DNA of 64,000 nt. Origin: Pseudarthrobacter defluvii (GTDB taxonomy: Bacteria > Actinomycetota > Actinomycetes > Actinomycetales > Micrococcaceae). The notes under the pieces were generated by a model. That model was not told the DNA's origin. It ran no database searches and was given only the letters and a program-made list of their open reading frames with translations. Positions 16,928 through 25,418 of this stretch are shown here, in pieces. The stretch is from assembly GCF_030323865.1 (NCBI RefSeq), contig NZ_CP066362.1:930001-994000 (forward strand), written 5' to 3'. Made by a program: the position numbers and the translations under genes. The first letter of the stretch is position 1; each line of letters begins with the position of its first letter.

Positions 16928-17272
16928 GTGGGGGCCGTGGACGAGGCGCTGGCTGCGCTGGATGAACCCGACCGCAGTTGCCTGCAGCATGTGGTGGAGA
17001 CTGCACGCTCGCTGGCTCCCGAGGCCACGCAGGGGATGAGTTACGGCATGCCTGCCCTGAAGCTCGAGGGCAAACCGCTGTTGGCAGCCGTCCCGGCGGC
17101 AAAGCACCTTTCGATCTTTCCCTTTTCCTCGGCAGTGGTCGAAGCGGTGGCCGGACGCTTGGAAGGGTACTCGCTGTCCAAGGGGACCATCCGCTTCACC
17201 GCTGACCACCCCGTGCCCGACGACGTGCTGGCGGACATCGTCCGCTTGAGGATGGCGGAAATCCGGAAGTAG
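16928..17272 (+). CDS. DUF1801/YdhG-like small protein
   Basis: 114 residues from a GTG, 8 bases after the SRPBCC gene. The block QGMSYGMPALKLEGKPLLAA near residues 38-57 and the later HLSIFPFSS and YSLSKGTIRF segments are characteristic of the DUF1801 (YdhG) family. Some members have been linked to iron delivery (frataxin-like fold). The spacing suggests an operon with the SRPBCC gene. Function here is unknown. Confidence 0.75.
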   Translation: MGAVDEALAALDEPDRSCLQHVVETARSLAPEATQGMSYGMPALKLEGKPLLAAVPAAKHLSIFPFSSAVVEAVAGRLEGYSLSKGTIRFTADHPVPDDVLADIVRLRMAEIRK

Positions 17273-17345
17273 GGAGCGCTGGGATCCGGCTTCAACGGGA
17301 CTTATGGTCCTTTCGGCTGCGGAAGCTGCTGCCTAGCCTGATGCC

Positions 17346-17669
17346 ATGGCTGACACTCTCGCATCCCTTGCAGACTCGTTTAAGAACATGGGCGTCACCC
17401 GCGCTTACGGGACTCCCGTGAACCTCGGCGGGGAGGAAATCGTGCCCGTGGCGCTGGTGTCCTTTGGCTTCGGCGGCGGCACGGAATCGGAAGACGGGGC
17501 CTCCGGCGGAGGCGGCGGCGGTTTCGTTGTCCCGCTCGGCGTGTACCGCACAGTGAACGGTAAACCTGCTTTCCGCCCCAACACCATCGCCGCCCTGGTC
17601 TGCCTGGTTCCCCTGGTGTCTGTAGTGGGCGCTGCCCTGCGTAAGGCAATCTGGGTGGCACGTAAGTAG
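17346..17669 (+). CDS. GerW/YtfJ-family protein
   Basis: This 107-residue protein contains the GerW core: an N-terminal helix (DTLASLADSFKNMG), strands VYGTPV-like (RAYGTPVNLGGEEIVPVALV), and a Gly-rich loop (SGGGGGGFVVPLGVYRTVNG). A C-terminal hydrophobic segment (TIAALVCLVPLVSVVGAAL, residues 78-97) could anchor it in the membrane. GerW is known as a spore-associated protein in Bacillus. Homologues are common in non-sporulating actinobacteria, where their role is unknown. It stands alone. Confidence 0.75.
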   Translation: MADTLASLADSFKNMGVTRAYGTPVNLGGEEIVPVALVSFGFGGGTESEDGASGGGGGGFVVPLGVYRTVNGKPAFRPNTIAALVCLVPLVSVVGAALRKAIWVARK

Positions 17670-17760
17670 CAGGCTGAAGCTGCTTTAGGGCCGATTAAAT
17701 CCCCTATTTCGCCGCGGGATTTTCGGTTCCATAATGGCCTCGTAGACTTCGGGGACCCCG

Positions 17761-17784
17761 CGTCGATGGTTGCGTCGATGGTTG
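17761..17784. repeat. 12-bp perfect tandem duplication
   Basis: CGTCGATGGTTG occurs twice without a gap in the otherwise featureless 253-bp region between the GerW gene (stop 17669) and the VOC gene (start 17923). No promoter could be assigned with confidence. Confidence 0.5.
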
Positions 17785-17922
17785 CTGCCAGCACGGCAAA
17801 ACGGGATTCCAGGTGGCCGCCCCGGCACTCGGCGGGAAGGACGGCCACATGGCCCGGCGGGCACGTCCGGACCGGCTCGGGGGAGAGCGTCGCCATCGCA
17901 ACCGCAAGGAGAGTTGTTTGTC

Positions 17923-18309
17923 ATGCTCAAAGATATGGAACTCATGGCCGTCCTGCCTGCCAAGGATATCGACCGGGCCAAGGAGTTCTACCGGGACAAG
18001 CTGGGCCTTGAGCCGGCCCAGACTATCGAAAACGAGAATTTGATCTACCGATGCGGCAAGGGGACCGGCTTCCTGCTGTATCGGACGGACAACGCCGGTT
18101 CGGCCAAGAACACCCAGATGGCGTGGGGTGTCCAGGACGTGGAGAAGGAAGTGGAGGAGCTCCGGGCCCGCGGGGTGGTGTTTGAGGACTACGACATGCC
18201 AGGCCTCAAGACCGAAAACGGCATCGCCACCATGGAGGGCATGGGCAAGGGTGCCTGGTTCGTGGACAGCGAGGGCAACATCCTGAATATCTCCTCGTTG
18301 CCGGCCTAA
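17923..18309 (+). CDS. VOC-superfamily (glyoxalase/bleomycin-resistance-like) protein
   Basis: 128 residues from the ATG at 17923, preceded by AAGGAGAG at a somewhat long distance. The paired beta-alpha-beta-beta-beta modules are recognisable: AVLPAKDIDRAKEFYRDKLG near residues 8-27, then MAWGVQDVEKEVEELRARGV near 68-87, and the final WFVDSEGNILNISS. Proteins of this fold bind a metal and act as glyoxalases, dioxygenases or antibiotic-binding proteins. The substrate is not evident. Confidence 0.8.
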   Translation: MLKDMELMAVLPAKDIDRAKEFYRDKLGLEPAQTIENENLIYRCGKGTGFLLYRTDNAGSAKNTQMAWGVQDVEKEVEELRARGVVFEDYDMPGLKTENGIATMEGMGKGAWFVDSEGNILNISSLPA

Positions 18310-18443
18310 GGGCACGTCGCGCCAATGCAGGCGCATCAATCAAGGTACGACGCCGGCACGTGCCGCCCAGAGCACCCGCACCCGGGTGCGTGGCAGCGGC
18401 AGGCCGGCGCCGCCGTCGTAAGCGGGCATAGAAAGGAAGGGCA

Positions 18444-18794
18444 ATGGGCGGGGAAGAAGCGGTGCCTGAGTCGACGGGCGTCTCGGTGGAGCTGCTGGCG
18501 ACTGTTGATCTTGCCGGCGAGATTGACGGCATGGAAGGCCGGCAGCTGCGGATGAGGATGGTGACCATCGAACCGGGCGGCGTCTTCGGCCCACTCCATG
18601 ATCACAAAGGCCGTCCCGGCACCGTCTACGTCCTGCAGGGGACTGTCACGGAGCATCGGGACGGCGCCGTCGCTGAGTATGGGCCCGGTGTGGGGTGGAA
18701 GGAGGACCGGCACACCACCCACTGGCTGGAGAACCGGGGGACGGTACCGGTAGTCGAAATCTCGGTGGACATCGTGAACCAGGCGCCGCAGTGA
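18444..18794 (+). CDS. Small cupin protein
   Basis: 116 residues; the ATG follows GAAAGGAAGG. One cupin barrel is visible: GGVFGPLHDHKGRPGTVYVL near residues 45-64 supplies His-x-His and a later acidic position. The second motif (WKEDRHTTHWLENRG) supplies another His near 91-94. The metal-binding set looks more complete than in the cupin at 1690. It stands alone between the VOC gene and a small unknown gene. Substrate unknown. Confidence 0.8.
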   Translation: MGGEEAVPESTGVSVELLATVDLAGEIDGMEGRQLRMRMVTIEPGGVFGPLHDHKGRPGTVYVLQGTVTEHRDGAVAEYGPGVGWKEDRHTTHWLENRGTVPVVEISVDIVNQAPQ

Positions 18795-18955
18795 ACCCGC
18801 AACCTGGGGGCTCTTGTGGCCGCTCGTATGAAGGATGCCGTCATTTTCAGATTCGGTACGGCAACCACGTGATTTAACGGCACGGTTGTGGTTATCTTTT
18901 TCCTTACCCGTGGTTGAGCAGTCAGCTGGCTAGGCAGTCATGAGAGCCCTCCCTG

Positions 18956-19237
18956 GTGAAACTCATAGCTCAACAATTCGCAGCTCAAGAAGTTAGAGCT
19001 CAAGAAGCGCATTCCTGGTTCCATCCGCCCGGCGGTACGGCCCCGGGCCGGGTTTTCCATGCCTTCGACGGCTGGGCCCTGGTTCCGGCCGCCGACCTCC
19101 TCATGCTGCGCCACGCCATCGAACGCTCCGGTGCTGAGCTTCCCGGTGCCGAACTACGCGAAGCTGAGGCCATCCTGCGCTCTGTGGAGCAGGAGCTCGT
19201 GCGCCGGTCCGCAGTCCTGCCCCCGCCTGGGGGATGA
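18956..19237 (+). CDS. Hypothetical protein
   Basis: This is a frame of 93 residues from a GTG. The middle reads SWFHPPGGTAPGRVFHAFDG and is followed by an amphipathic helical stretch with alternating Ala/Leu/Glu (LLMLRHAIERSGAELPGAEL). Third-position GC bias is consistent with coding. I recognise no family. The start is uncertain because the ribosome binding site is weak and the first 60 bases contain short AGCTCAA repeats. Confidence 0.5.
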   Translation: MKLIAQQFAAQEVRAQEAHSWFHPPGGTAPGRVFHAFDGWALVPAADLLMLRHAIERSGAELPGAELREAEAILRSVEQELVRRSAVLPPPGG

Positions 19238-19245
19238 CATCGTCT

Positions 19246-19342
19246 GCAGCTGCACCCCAAGTTGCAGCTGCGGATTGCGGCGGACCCATCCAATGGCCGC
19301 CGCCACCGGTGGGCCGGTGCCGGTGTTGGGGGACCGGCCCAC
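19246..19342. terminator. Two hairpins between convergent genes
   Basis: GCAGCTGCA (19246-19254) pairs with TGCAGCTGC (19263-19271). GTGGGCCGGT (19309-19318) pairs with ACCGGCCCAC (19333-19342). Both lie in the 129-bp gap between the convergent ends at 19237 and 19367 and probably terminate transcription from both sides. No clear T-run follows. Confidence 0.6.
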
Positions 19343-19366
19343 GGGTCAACTTTCGTCCCAGCCCTC

Positions 19367-20623
19367 CTAAACGGCGGGCTCGCGCCGGCCCAAGGCCAGG
19401 CGGAGCGCGCCGCGAAGGGTGAGCCGGTTCCGCCTGGTGACCGCGACCACAGCGGCGATACCTGCGAGCAGCACCACGATGCCGCCCACCGCAACGGACC
19501 AGCGGGCTCCGAACTGGCTTCCGATCCAGCCGACCAGTGGCGAACCTATGGCGGTGCCGCCTTGCAGGATGGCCAGATACAGGGCCAGCACTCGGCCGCG
19601 GAACCGGGGCTCCACCGAGAGCTGGATGCTGGTGTTGCAGCTGTTCAGGAAGGTGATGGACGCCAGGCCCACGGGAATCAGGATAGCGGCGTAGACCCAG
19701 AAAGTTGGTGCGATGCTGCCCAGTATGGTGGAGATTCCCAGTCCCAGTGCCCCTCCCAGCAGGAACCGCAGCCGGGGGCCGGAGCGGCGCGCCGCCAGGA
19801 GGGCACCGGCCAGCGTGCCTACGGCCATGATCGAGCCGAGGAGCCCAAATTCACTTGGCCCCATGCTGAATTCGGTGGTGGCCATCAGTGAGTTGATGAC
19901 GGGGAAGTTCATGCCGAACGCGCCAAGGATGCCCACCAGGACCATGATCAGCATCAGGTCCGGCCTGCGGCGCACATACCTGATGCCTTCGGCCACCTGG
20001 TGCTTGTTGCGCTCTCCCTTTCCGGCCGGGGCCGGCTGGCTAACGCGGATCCGGAACAGTGAAATCAGGACGGCGGCGAAGCTGGCGGCGTTGAGCAGGA
20101 ACACCGGGCCCGTGCCCACCCACGCGATGAGCACCCCGGCGATAGCCGGGCCGGTGAGCCTCGCGGTGTTGAAGGACGCCGAGTTCAGGGCCACCGCATT
20201 GGAGATGTTTTCCTGGCCCACCAGCTCGGAAACGAAGGCCTGCCGCGCCGGCGCGTCCACCGCGCTGGCCAGGCCGAGGCAGAACGCCGCCACATAGGCA
20301 TGCCACAGCTGGGCGGTACCGGTGACCACCAGGAGTCCGATGGCAAGGCCGGTGAATCCCATGGCCAGCTGCGTCCACATGAGAATGATGCGCTTGCGGT
20401 AGCGGTCCGCCAGCACGCCGCCGTAGGGGCCGAACAGCAGCATGGGCAGGAACTGCAGGCCCGTGGTGAGGCCGACGGCGGCACCCGAGTGGTCGGTGAG
20501 GACAGTCAGCACCAGCCAGTCCTGTGCCACCCGCTGCATCCAGGTGCCGATGTTGGAGACGATCGTACCGCTGGCCCAAATGCGGTAATTGGGGTTTTCG
20601 AGGGCCCGGAACATCGCGCTCAT
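19367..20623 (-). CDS. MFS exporter of the EntS/DHA3 type
   Basis: The 418-residue protein has twelve hydrophobic segments. It starts FRALENPNYRIWASGTIVSN (residues 5-24) and has AQDWLVLTVL, the motif A region GGVLADRYRKRIILM near residue 75 and FGMNFPVINSLMAT in the second half. This is the EntS-like group (MFS_3) that exports siderophores or drugs. It shares four bases with the MarR gene before it (ATGA), so the pair is an operon. A MarR-controlled efflux pump for a toxic small molecule is the likely role. Confidence 0.85.
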   Translation of the reverse strand: MSAMFRALENPNYRIWASGTIVSNIGTWMQRVAQDWLVLTVLTDHSGAAVGLTTGLQFLPMLLFGPYGGVLADRYRKRIILMWTQLAMGFTGLAIGLLVVTGTAQLWHAYVAAFCLGLASAVDAPARQAFVSELVGQENISNAVALNSASFNTARLTGPAIAGVLIAWVGTGPVFLLNAASFAAVLISLFRIRVSQPAPAGKGERNKHQVAEGIRYVRRRPDLMLIMVLVGILGAFGMNFPVINSLMATTEFSMGPSEFGLLGSIMAVGTLAGALLAARRSGPRLRFLLGGALGLGISTILGSIAPTFWVYAAILIPVGLASITFLNSCNTSIQLSVEPRFRGRVLALYLAILQGGTAIGSPLVGWIGSQFGARWSVAVGGIVVLLAGIAAVVAVTRRNRLTLRGALRLALGRREPAV

Positions 20624-21081
20624 TTACCACTCATTTCCTGCATGATCCGGGCTGCGCGGCTGAGGATGAGCCGGTCTTCCTCGCTGAGGCCTGCCACGCG
20701 TTGGGCCAGCCAAGCGGTCCGCTGGCTCCGGGCTTCCGCCAAAACTGTCCTGCCGGCGTCCGTGATGTCCACGCGGACCTGCCGGCCGTCGTCGGGATCG
20801 GCGCTCCTGGTGACGAAGCCCTGGTCGGCCAGCGCGTTGACGATCCTGGTCATGGACGGTGCCTGGACGTGCTCACTCTTGGCTAGATCCCGCAAAGTGC
20901 TTGGGCCGCTGCCGTTCAGCAGGGCGAGGACCGTGTACTGGCCGGGGGTGATGGCGTCACCGGTGGCCTCAACGCGGAGCCGGCGCGAAGTGCGCATCAC
21001 GGCGGTGCGGAGATCGATGGCGAGGGTGTCGGGGGCGGTGGGGTCGGCGGCTGCAGTGGTCTTGGTTTGGGTGGCTGGCAT
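20620..21081 (-). CDS. MarR-family transcriptional regulator
   Basis: 153 residues. The winged helix-turn-helix spans about residues 45-110 (ITPGQYTVLALLNGSGPSTL, then VQAPSMTRIVNALADQGFVT and the wing DPDDGRQVRVDITDAG). This is standard for MarR proteins, which bind as dimers and release DNA on binding a phenolic or similar ligand. It is the first gene of the operon with the exporter. Two abutting inverted repeats in its promoter region are probable binding sites, so autoregulation is expected. Confidence 0.88.
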   Translation of the reverse strand: MPATQTKTTAAADPTAPDTLAIDLRTAVMRTSRRLRVEATGDAITPGQYTVLALLNGSGPSTLRDLAKSEHVQAPSMTRIVNALADQGFVTRSADPDDGRQVRVDITDAGRTVLAEARSQRTAWLAQRVAGLSEEDRLILSRAARIMQEMSGK

Positions 21082-21111
21082 AAAAGCGGGTGCGCCTCCT
21101 GCTGGCGTTCT

Positions 21112-21137
21112 TTAGCGATGCTAATTAGTTCTGCTAA
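21112..21137. promoter_or_regulatory. Tandem MarR operators upstream of the MarR/MFS operon
   Basis: TTAGCGATGCTAA (21112-21124) is a perfect inverted repeat of TTAGC around three bases. TTAGTTCTGCTAA (21125-21137) follows without a gap and keeps TTAG...CTAA. The pair lies about 30-55 bases upstream of the MarR start (21081), where repression would be expected. Confidence 0.7.
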
Positions 21138-21287
21138 CTATTATGCTTCGCCTGCTTATCACATGGCAATGGCAGGCAGCGTGGGCTTGGCAACAGTTCG
21201 GGGTGCGATGCGAGTCGTCTGACCCCGGCCCGGTAGAGTCCTTCGGTCTGGCCGCGCCCGTCCGGCCGGCGTAGGCTCTGCTGCACC

Positions 21288-21905
21288 ATGACCGAGCAGC
21301 AGCCTTATGAGTTGGTCCGGCGCTATCCGCATTTCGAGTTGCGCCGGTACCCGGACTATGTCGTCGCCGAAGTGACGGTGACGGCCGGCTTTGACCGCGC
21401 GGGGAACGCCGCTTTCCGCTATCTTTTCAACTACATCAGCGGCAACAACACTGCCCGGCAGAAACTGGCCATGACCGTCCCCGTGCTCCAGGAGCCGCAG
21501 CCGGGGCCGCAGAAGCTGGCCATGACCGCCCCGGTGCTCCAAAGCGGACCGCTGCCCGGTTCCAAACAGCCCGCTGAATTCACGGTGGCCTTTGTGCTCC
21601 CGGCGGACGTGACCGCCGAAACCGCCCCTGTGCCCGCGGACCCGAAGGTCAGGGTCCGGGCGGTGCCGGGTTCGCTCGCCGCGGTAGTGGGATTCTCGGG
21701 CAGCGGTTCCGGCTCTGCATTTGAGAAGCGGAACAACGGTTTACAAGCCGCCCTGACGCTGGCCGGACTGACGCCTGTGGGCCCGCCCCGGTTCGCCCGC
21801 TTCGACCCGCCGTTCAAGCCGTGGTTCCTGCGGCACAACGAAGTCGTCCAGGACGTGCGGGAGCCTGGGCCGGGGAGGCCGCCCCGGGCAACTGACTCGG
21901 AGTAA
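21288..21905 (+). CDS. SOUL-family haem-binding protein
   Basis: This 205-residue protein carries the SOUL signature: YELVRRYPHFELRRYPDYVV near residues 6-25, FRYLFNYISGNN near 43-54, then the repeated IAMT-like motifs KLAMTVPVLQ and KLAMTAPVLQ, and the C-terminal FARFDPPFKPWFLRHNEV. SOUL/p22HBP proteins bind haem or related tetrapyrroles. The bacterial role is unclear; storage or stress functions have been proposed. It stands alone, with a terminal Pro/Gly-rich tail of about 12 residues. Confidence 0.88.
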   Translation: MTEQQPYELVRRYPHFELRRYPDYVVAEVTVTAGFDRAGNAAFRYLFNYISGNNTARQKLAMTVPVLQEPQPGPQKLAMTAPVLQSGPLPGSKQPAEFTVAFVLPADVTAETAPVPADPKVRVRAVPGSLAAVVGFSGSGSGSAFEKRNNGLQAALTLAGLTPVGPPRFARFDPPFKPWFLRHNEVVQDVREPGPGRPPRATDSE

Positions 21906-21912
21906 CCCATCA

Positions 21913-21976
21913 ACGCCCGCTCACCTTTCGCGGGATTTCCGATGACGCCCGCTCACCTTTGGCGGGATTTCCGATG
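21913..21976. repeat. 32-bp tandem repeat carrying the CGCCCGCTCAC element
   Basis: Two consecutive 32-bp copies (21913-21944 and 21945-21976) begin ACGCCCGCTCACCTTT and end GGGATTTCCGATG, differing at one base. A third, diverged copy begins at 21977 (ACGCCCGCCCACCTCTGACC). The same 10-12-base core recurs many times at 45.7-45.9 kb, so it is a dispersed family and not a local accident. Confidence 0.8.
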
Positions 21977-22074
21977 ACGCCCGCCCACCTCTGACCGCTT
22001 ACCGGGCGACACCCTCACGTTCCACGATGGGCGGCTGCACGCCCCATGAGGTGTCGGGACGCCCCATGAGGTAT

Positions 22075-22087
22075 CGGAATATTTCCG
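22075..22087. promoter_or_regulatory. Inverted repeat CGGAA-TAT-TTCCG upstream of the GH42 operon
   Basis: CGGAATATTTCCG is a perfect 5+5 inverted repeat about 260 bp before the GH42 start. It resembles GGAAAGTTTCC at 31302 upstream of the oxidoreductase arm of the same locus, so it is a candidate site for the LacI protein encoded at 34311. Confidence 0.5.
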
Positions 22088-22345
22088 TTCGTACCCGCGG
22101 GCTTCCGATACTTTCCATTCTGCGGTTGGAAACTGGTGACGCTGCGGTGCCCGGATGTTGTTGCTCCTGCATCGATATGAGGCTTCTGCCCACTGTTGGT
22201 GCACTCATTCCGGCGGCAAGGCGGATAAATAGTTATCTCCCACTTCCCCTACCCCTGTTGTTATTGCTGAAACTTACGATACTTTCTCTGTGATGCAGGT
22301 CGCACTGGTGGGTGCCGCGGCCAAAATGCCAACCAAAGGACAATG

Positions 22346-24418
22346 ATGACCAGCGAGCATAGCGCCAGCACCTCCCAGCACCGTCTCAAACGCCTGCATG
22401 AGCGCCTTGGCGGGATCGCCTACGGCGGCGACTACAACCCCGAGCAATGGCCCCGGGAGGTGTGGAACGACGATGTGCGCCTTATGAAGGAAGCCGGAGT
22501 CAACCTGGTGACGTTGGCTGTTTTCTCCTGGAGCAGGCTTGAAACAGCAGACGGGGTGTATGACTTTGGCTGGCTGGACGACATCATGGACCTGCTGCAC
22601 GCGAACGGGATCGGTGTGGATCTGGCCACCCCTGGCGCGGTCCCGCCGGCGTGGCTGATCGCCCAGCATCCGGACATCCTCCCCGTCCTGGCTGACGGCA
22701 GCACCTTTGGATTCGGGTCCCGCCAGCACTTCGACGTTTCCCACCCCGCATACCGGGAAAAGTCGCTGGCGATGGCCGAAAAGATGGGGGAGCGCTACGC
22801 CCAGCACCCGGCCTTGTGCATGTGGCACGTCAACAACGAATACGGCCCGGTTTCCTACGGTCCGCACGCCGATCGGGCCTTCCGCTCATGGCTGCAGGAA
22901 AAATACTCCAACTTGGAAGACCTAAACCGGGCCTGGAGCACGGACGTCTGGGGCCAGGTCTACTCCGACTGGTCACAAGTGAACGCGCCCGCCCAGCCCC
23001 GCACCTGGTCAAACCCCTCCCGCCGCCTGGACTACCACCGGTTCACCTCGGACAGCATGCTGGCGCACTTCACAGCTGAGCGGGACATCCTGCGCCGGCA
23101 TACCCCGGACCTGCCCATCGTCACCAACTTCATGCGCTTCTACAAGAACAACGACTACTGGGCCTGGGCAGCGGAAGAGGACGCGGCGGCCCTGGATATC
23201 TATCCGGACCCGCGGGAAGAAGACGCACACGTGGCCGCGGCCCTGAACTTCGACCTGATGCGCTCGCTGCGCCGGGGCCAGCCCTGGCTGGTGATGGAAC
23301 AGGCCACGGGCGCCGTCAGCCAGTGGTCCGTCAACGTCTCCAAGCTCCCCGGCAAGATGCGGCTGGGATCCTACCAGGCCATCGCCCAGGGCGCAGACTC
23401 CATCCTGTTTTTCCAGTGGCGCCAGGCCAAGGGCGGCACCGAACGCTTCCATTCCGGCATGGTGAACCATGCCGGACCCAACACACGTGTCTTCAGGGAG
23501 GTCTGCGAGCTGGGCCGGGAACTGAAGGGCCTGGCGGGCATCACCGGCACCCGCGCCGGCGCCAAGGTGGCGCTGGTGTTCGACTGGGACTGCTGGTGGG
23601 CCCTGGAACTGGGCAATTCCCCGCGCTCGGATCTGAATTACCCGCAGGAGGTCCTCCGCCTGTACCGGCCGCTTTTTGACGGAAACATCCCCGTGGACTT
23701 CGTGGATACCAAGGCAGATCTCAGCCAGTACAGCCTGGTGGTCCTGCCCGCCACATATCTCCTGACGGACCGTGCAGCGCAGAACATCGAAGACTATGTA
23801 GCCGGCGGCGGGCGCCTGGTGGCCAGCTACCTGTCAGGCATCGTGGACCAGGACAACACCATCCGGCTGGGCGGATACCCCGGCGCGCTCCGTAATGTCC
23901 TGGGTGCGTGGAGCGAGGAGATGCACCCACTCGCAGGTGAAGGCGAGGCAGTGAAGCTGACAACGGCCGACGGCGGCACGGCTTCCGCGGATTACTGGAC
24001 TGAGCACCTTCACACCACGACGGCGGAGGTGGTTGCCAGTTACGCATCGGGACGGCTCACCGGCATGCCCGCCGTCACCCGCAATACCTTCGGCCGGGGC
24101 ACCGCCACTTATCTGTCCGCCCGTGTGGACGACGCCTTCCTGGAGGAACTCCTCTCCGCCGAACGGACGGCTGCGGGGATCCGGCCGGAACTGGAGGTGC
24201 CGCTGGGAGTGCAGGTCCGCCGTCGTACGGGCAACGGACGCAGCTACCTGCTGGTGCTGAACCACAACGATGCCCCCGCCAGGGTGGACGTTGGATCCGG
24301 TGGGACGGACGGTATCACCGGCGCCGCGGTCACCGGCACCGTTGAACTTGCCGCGAACGGCGTACTGGTGCTGCAGGAAACACCCACAGACAACGAAACC
24401 CTGACAACGGGCCGGTAG
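22346..24418 (+). CDS. GH42 beta-galactosidase
   Basis: 690 residues from the ATG at 22346; an ATG three bases earlier is only 2 bases from the AAAGGA site, so the second is preferred. It hydrolyses terminal beta-galactosides. The GH42 barrel is clear: GGDYNPEQWPREVWNDDVRL (residues 27-46), the acid/base Glu165 in WHVNNEYGP and the nucleophile Glu318 in WLVMEQATG. The trimerisation domain (near 395-600) and a C-terminal beta domain follow. It has no signal peptide, so it acts in the cytoplasm on imported oligosaccharides. It is the first gene of an operon with an ABC importer 8 bases downstream. Confidence 0.93.
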   Translation: MTSEHSASTSQHRLKRLHERLGGIAYGGDYNPEQWPREVWNDDVRLMKEAGVNLVTLAVFSWSRLETADGVYDFGWLDDIMDLLHANGIGVDLATPGAVPPAWLIAQHPDILPVLADGSTFGFGSRQHFDVSHPAYREKSLAMAEKMGERYAQHPALCMWHVNNEYGPVSYGPHADRAFRSWLQEKYSNLEDLNRAWSTDVWGQVYSDWSQVNAPAQPRTWSNPSRRLDYHRFTSDSMLAHFTAERDILRRHTPDLPIVTNFMRFYKNNDYWAWAAEEDAAALDIYPDPREEDAHVAAALNFDLMRSLRRGQPWLVMEQATGAVSQWSVNVSKLPGKMRLGSYQAIAQGADSILFFQWRQAKGGTERFHSGMVNHAGPNTRVFREVCELGRELKGLAGITGTRAGAKVALVFDWDCWWALELGNSPRSDLNYPQEVLRLYRPLFDGNIPVDFVDTKADLSQYSLVVLPATYLLTDRAAQNIEDYVAGGGRLVASYLSGIVDQDNTIRLGGYPGALRNVLGAWSEEMHPLAGEGEAVKLTTADGGTASADYWTEHLHTTTAEVVASYASGRLTGMPAVTRNTFGRGTATYLSARVDDAFLEELLSAERTAAGIRPELEVPLGVQVRRRTGNGRSYLLVLNHNDAPARVDVGSGGTDGITGAAVTGTVELAANGVLVLQETPTDNETLTTGR

Positions 24419-24426
24419 GAGCAGAC

Positions 24427-25407
24427 ATGGCCATGCGATTGGAAGTACCCCCCGAATCGGTCCCCAAGGATGCGGAGGCGGGGACCGGAAAACCCCGCAA
24501 CAAACCCGGCGGCTGGAAGCTGGCCATCAAACGGGACTGGCGCCTCTATACGCTGGTGCTGCTGCCGCTGGCCTACTTCGCGGTGTTCCGCTACCTGCCC
24601 ATGGTCGGCAACGTCATCGCGTTCCGGCAATTCCAGCCCGGCGGGAACATCTTCGGTGAGAGGTGGGTGGGGCTCAAGTACGTCACCCTGTTCATCAACG
24701 ATCCCAGCTTCTGGCAGGCATTCCAGAACACCGTCATCCTGGGCGTGCTCACTTTGTTGTTCTGCTTCCCGATGCCCATCATCTTTGCCCTGCTGTTGAA
24801 CGAACTGCGCTCGCAGAAGTTCAAGAAGCTGATCCAGACGGTGACGTACCTGCCGCACTTCATGTCTGTGGTGATCATCGCCGGCATGATCCTGCAGAAC
24901 TTCTCCATGACGGGCACGGTGAACCAGATCGGCCACGCCCTGTTCGGCACCACAGTGAACTTCACGCAGGAGGCCGCCTGGTTCCGGCCCATGTACATCA
25001 GCTCCGAGGTGTGGCAGACCATGGGCTGGGGTGCCATCCTCTACCTCGCCGCGCTGACGCGGGTGGATGAGTCGCTGTACGAGGCAGCCCGGATCGACGG
25101 AGCCAACCGGTGGCAGCAAACCTGGCACGTGACGCTGCCGGCCATCCGGCCCACCATCATCACGCTGCTGATCCTGAACATCGGCACGTTCATGGCAGTG
25201 GGCTTCGAGAAGATCCTCCTCATCTACAACCCCCTCAACTACGCAACCTCCGACGTCATCTCCACCTACCTGTACCGGGTGGGCCTGGAATCCAGCAACT
25301 TCAGCTATGCGGCCGCGATCGGGATGTTCGAATCCGTCATCGGCCTGACGCTGATCCTCTCCGCGAACGCCTTATCCAAGCGCCTCGCCGGAACGAGCCT
25401 GTGGTGA
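24427..25407 (+). CDS. ABC transporter permease, LplB type
   Basis: 326 residues. After a basic N-terminus of about 35 residues come six hydrophobic segments (first LYTLVLLPLAYFAVFRYLPM). The EAA loop is ESLYEAARIDGANRWQQTWH near residue 218. The pattern matches LplB-type permeases of importers for complex oligosaccharides (CUT1 subfamily). It overlaps or abuts the next permease gene. It forms the inner-membrane channel with the partner at 25419. Confidence 0.9.
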   Translation: MAMRLEVPPESVPKDAEAGTGKPRNKPGGWKLAIKRDWRLYTLVLLPLAYFAVFRYLPMVGNVIAFRQFQPGGNIFGERWVGLKYVTLFINDPSFWQAFQNTVILGVLTLLFCFPMPIIFALLLNELRSQKFKKLIQTVTYLPHFMSVVIIAGMILQNFSMTGTVNQIGHALFGTTVNFTQEAAWFRPMYISSEVWQTMGWGAILYLAALTRVDESLYEAARIDGANRWQQTWHVTLPAIRPTIITLLILNIGTFMAVGFEKILLIYNPLNYATSDVISTYLYRVGLESSNFSYAAAIGMFESVIGLTLILSANALSKRLAGTSLW

Positions 25408-25418
25408 AGGGGGCAACC

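Larger units (their letters stand above)
21906..22345. other. Intergenic region before the GH42 operon: tandem repeats and operator-like sites
   Basis: This 440-bp stretch has no credible gene. From left to right it holds two 32-bp tandem copies of a CGCCCGCTCAC repeat and a decayed third, then two copies of CGCCCCATGAGGT(G/A)TCGG (22030-22076). It continues with the inverted repeat CGGAA-TAT-TTCCG at 22075-22087 and two copies of CGATACTTTC (22106 and 22277). The last elements probably belong to the promoter of the GH42 operon. Confidence 0.7.

Noticed and set aside
21913..22000. CRISPR array
   Set aside because: Only two and a half 32-bp units occur without spacers, and no cas gene is in the window.
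25110..25418. Longer start for the second permease
   Set aside because: The open frame upstream overlaps the coding region of the first permease in another frame and is not membrane-like.
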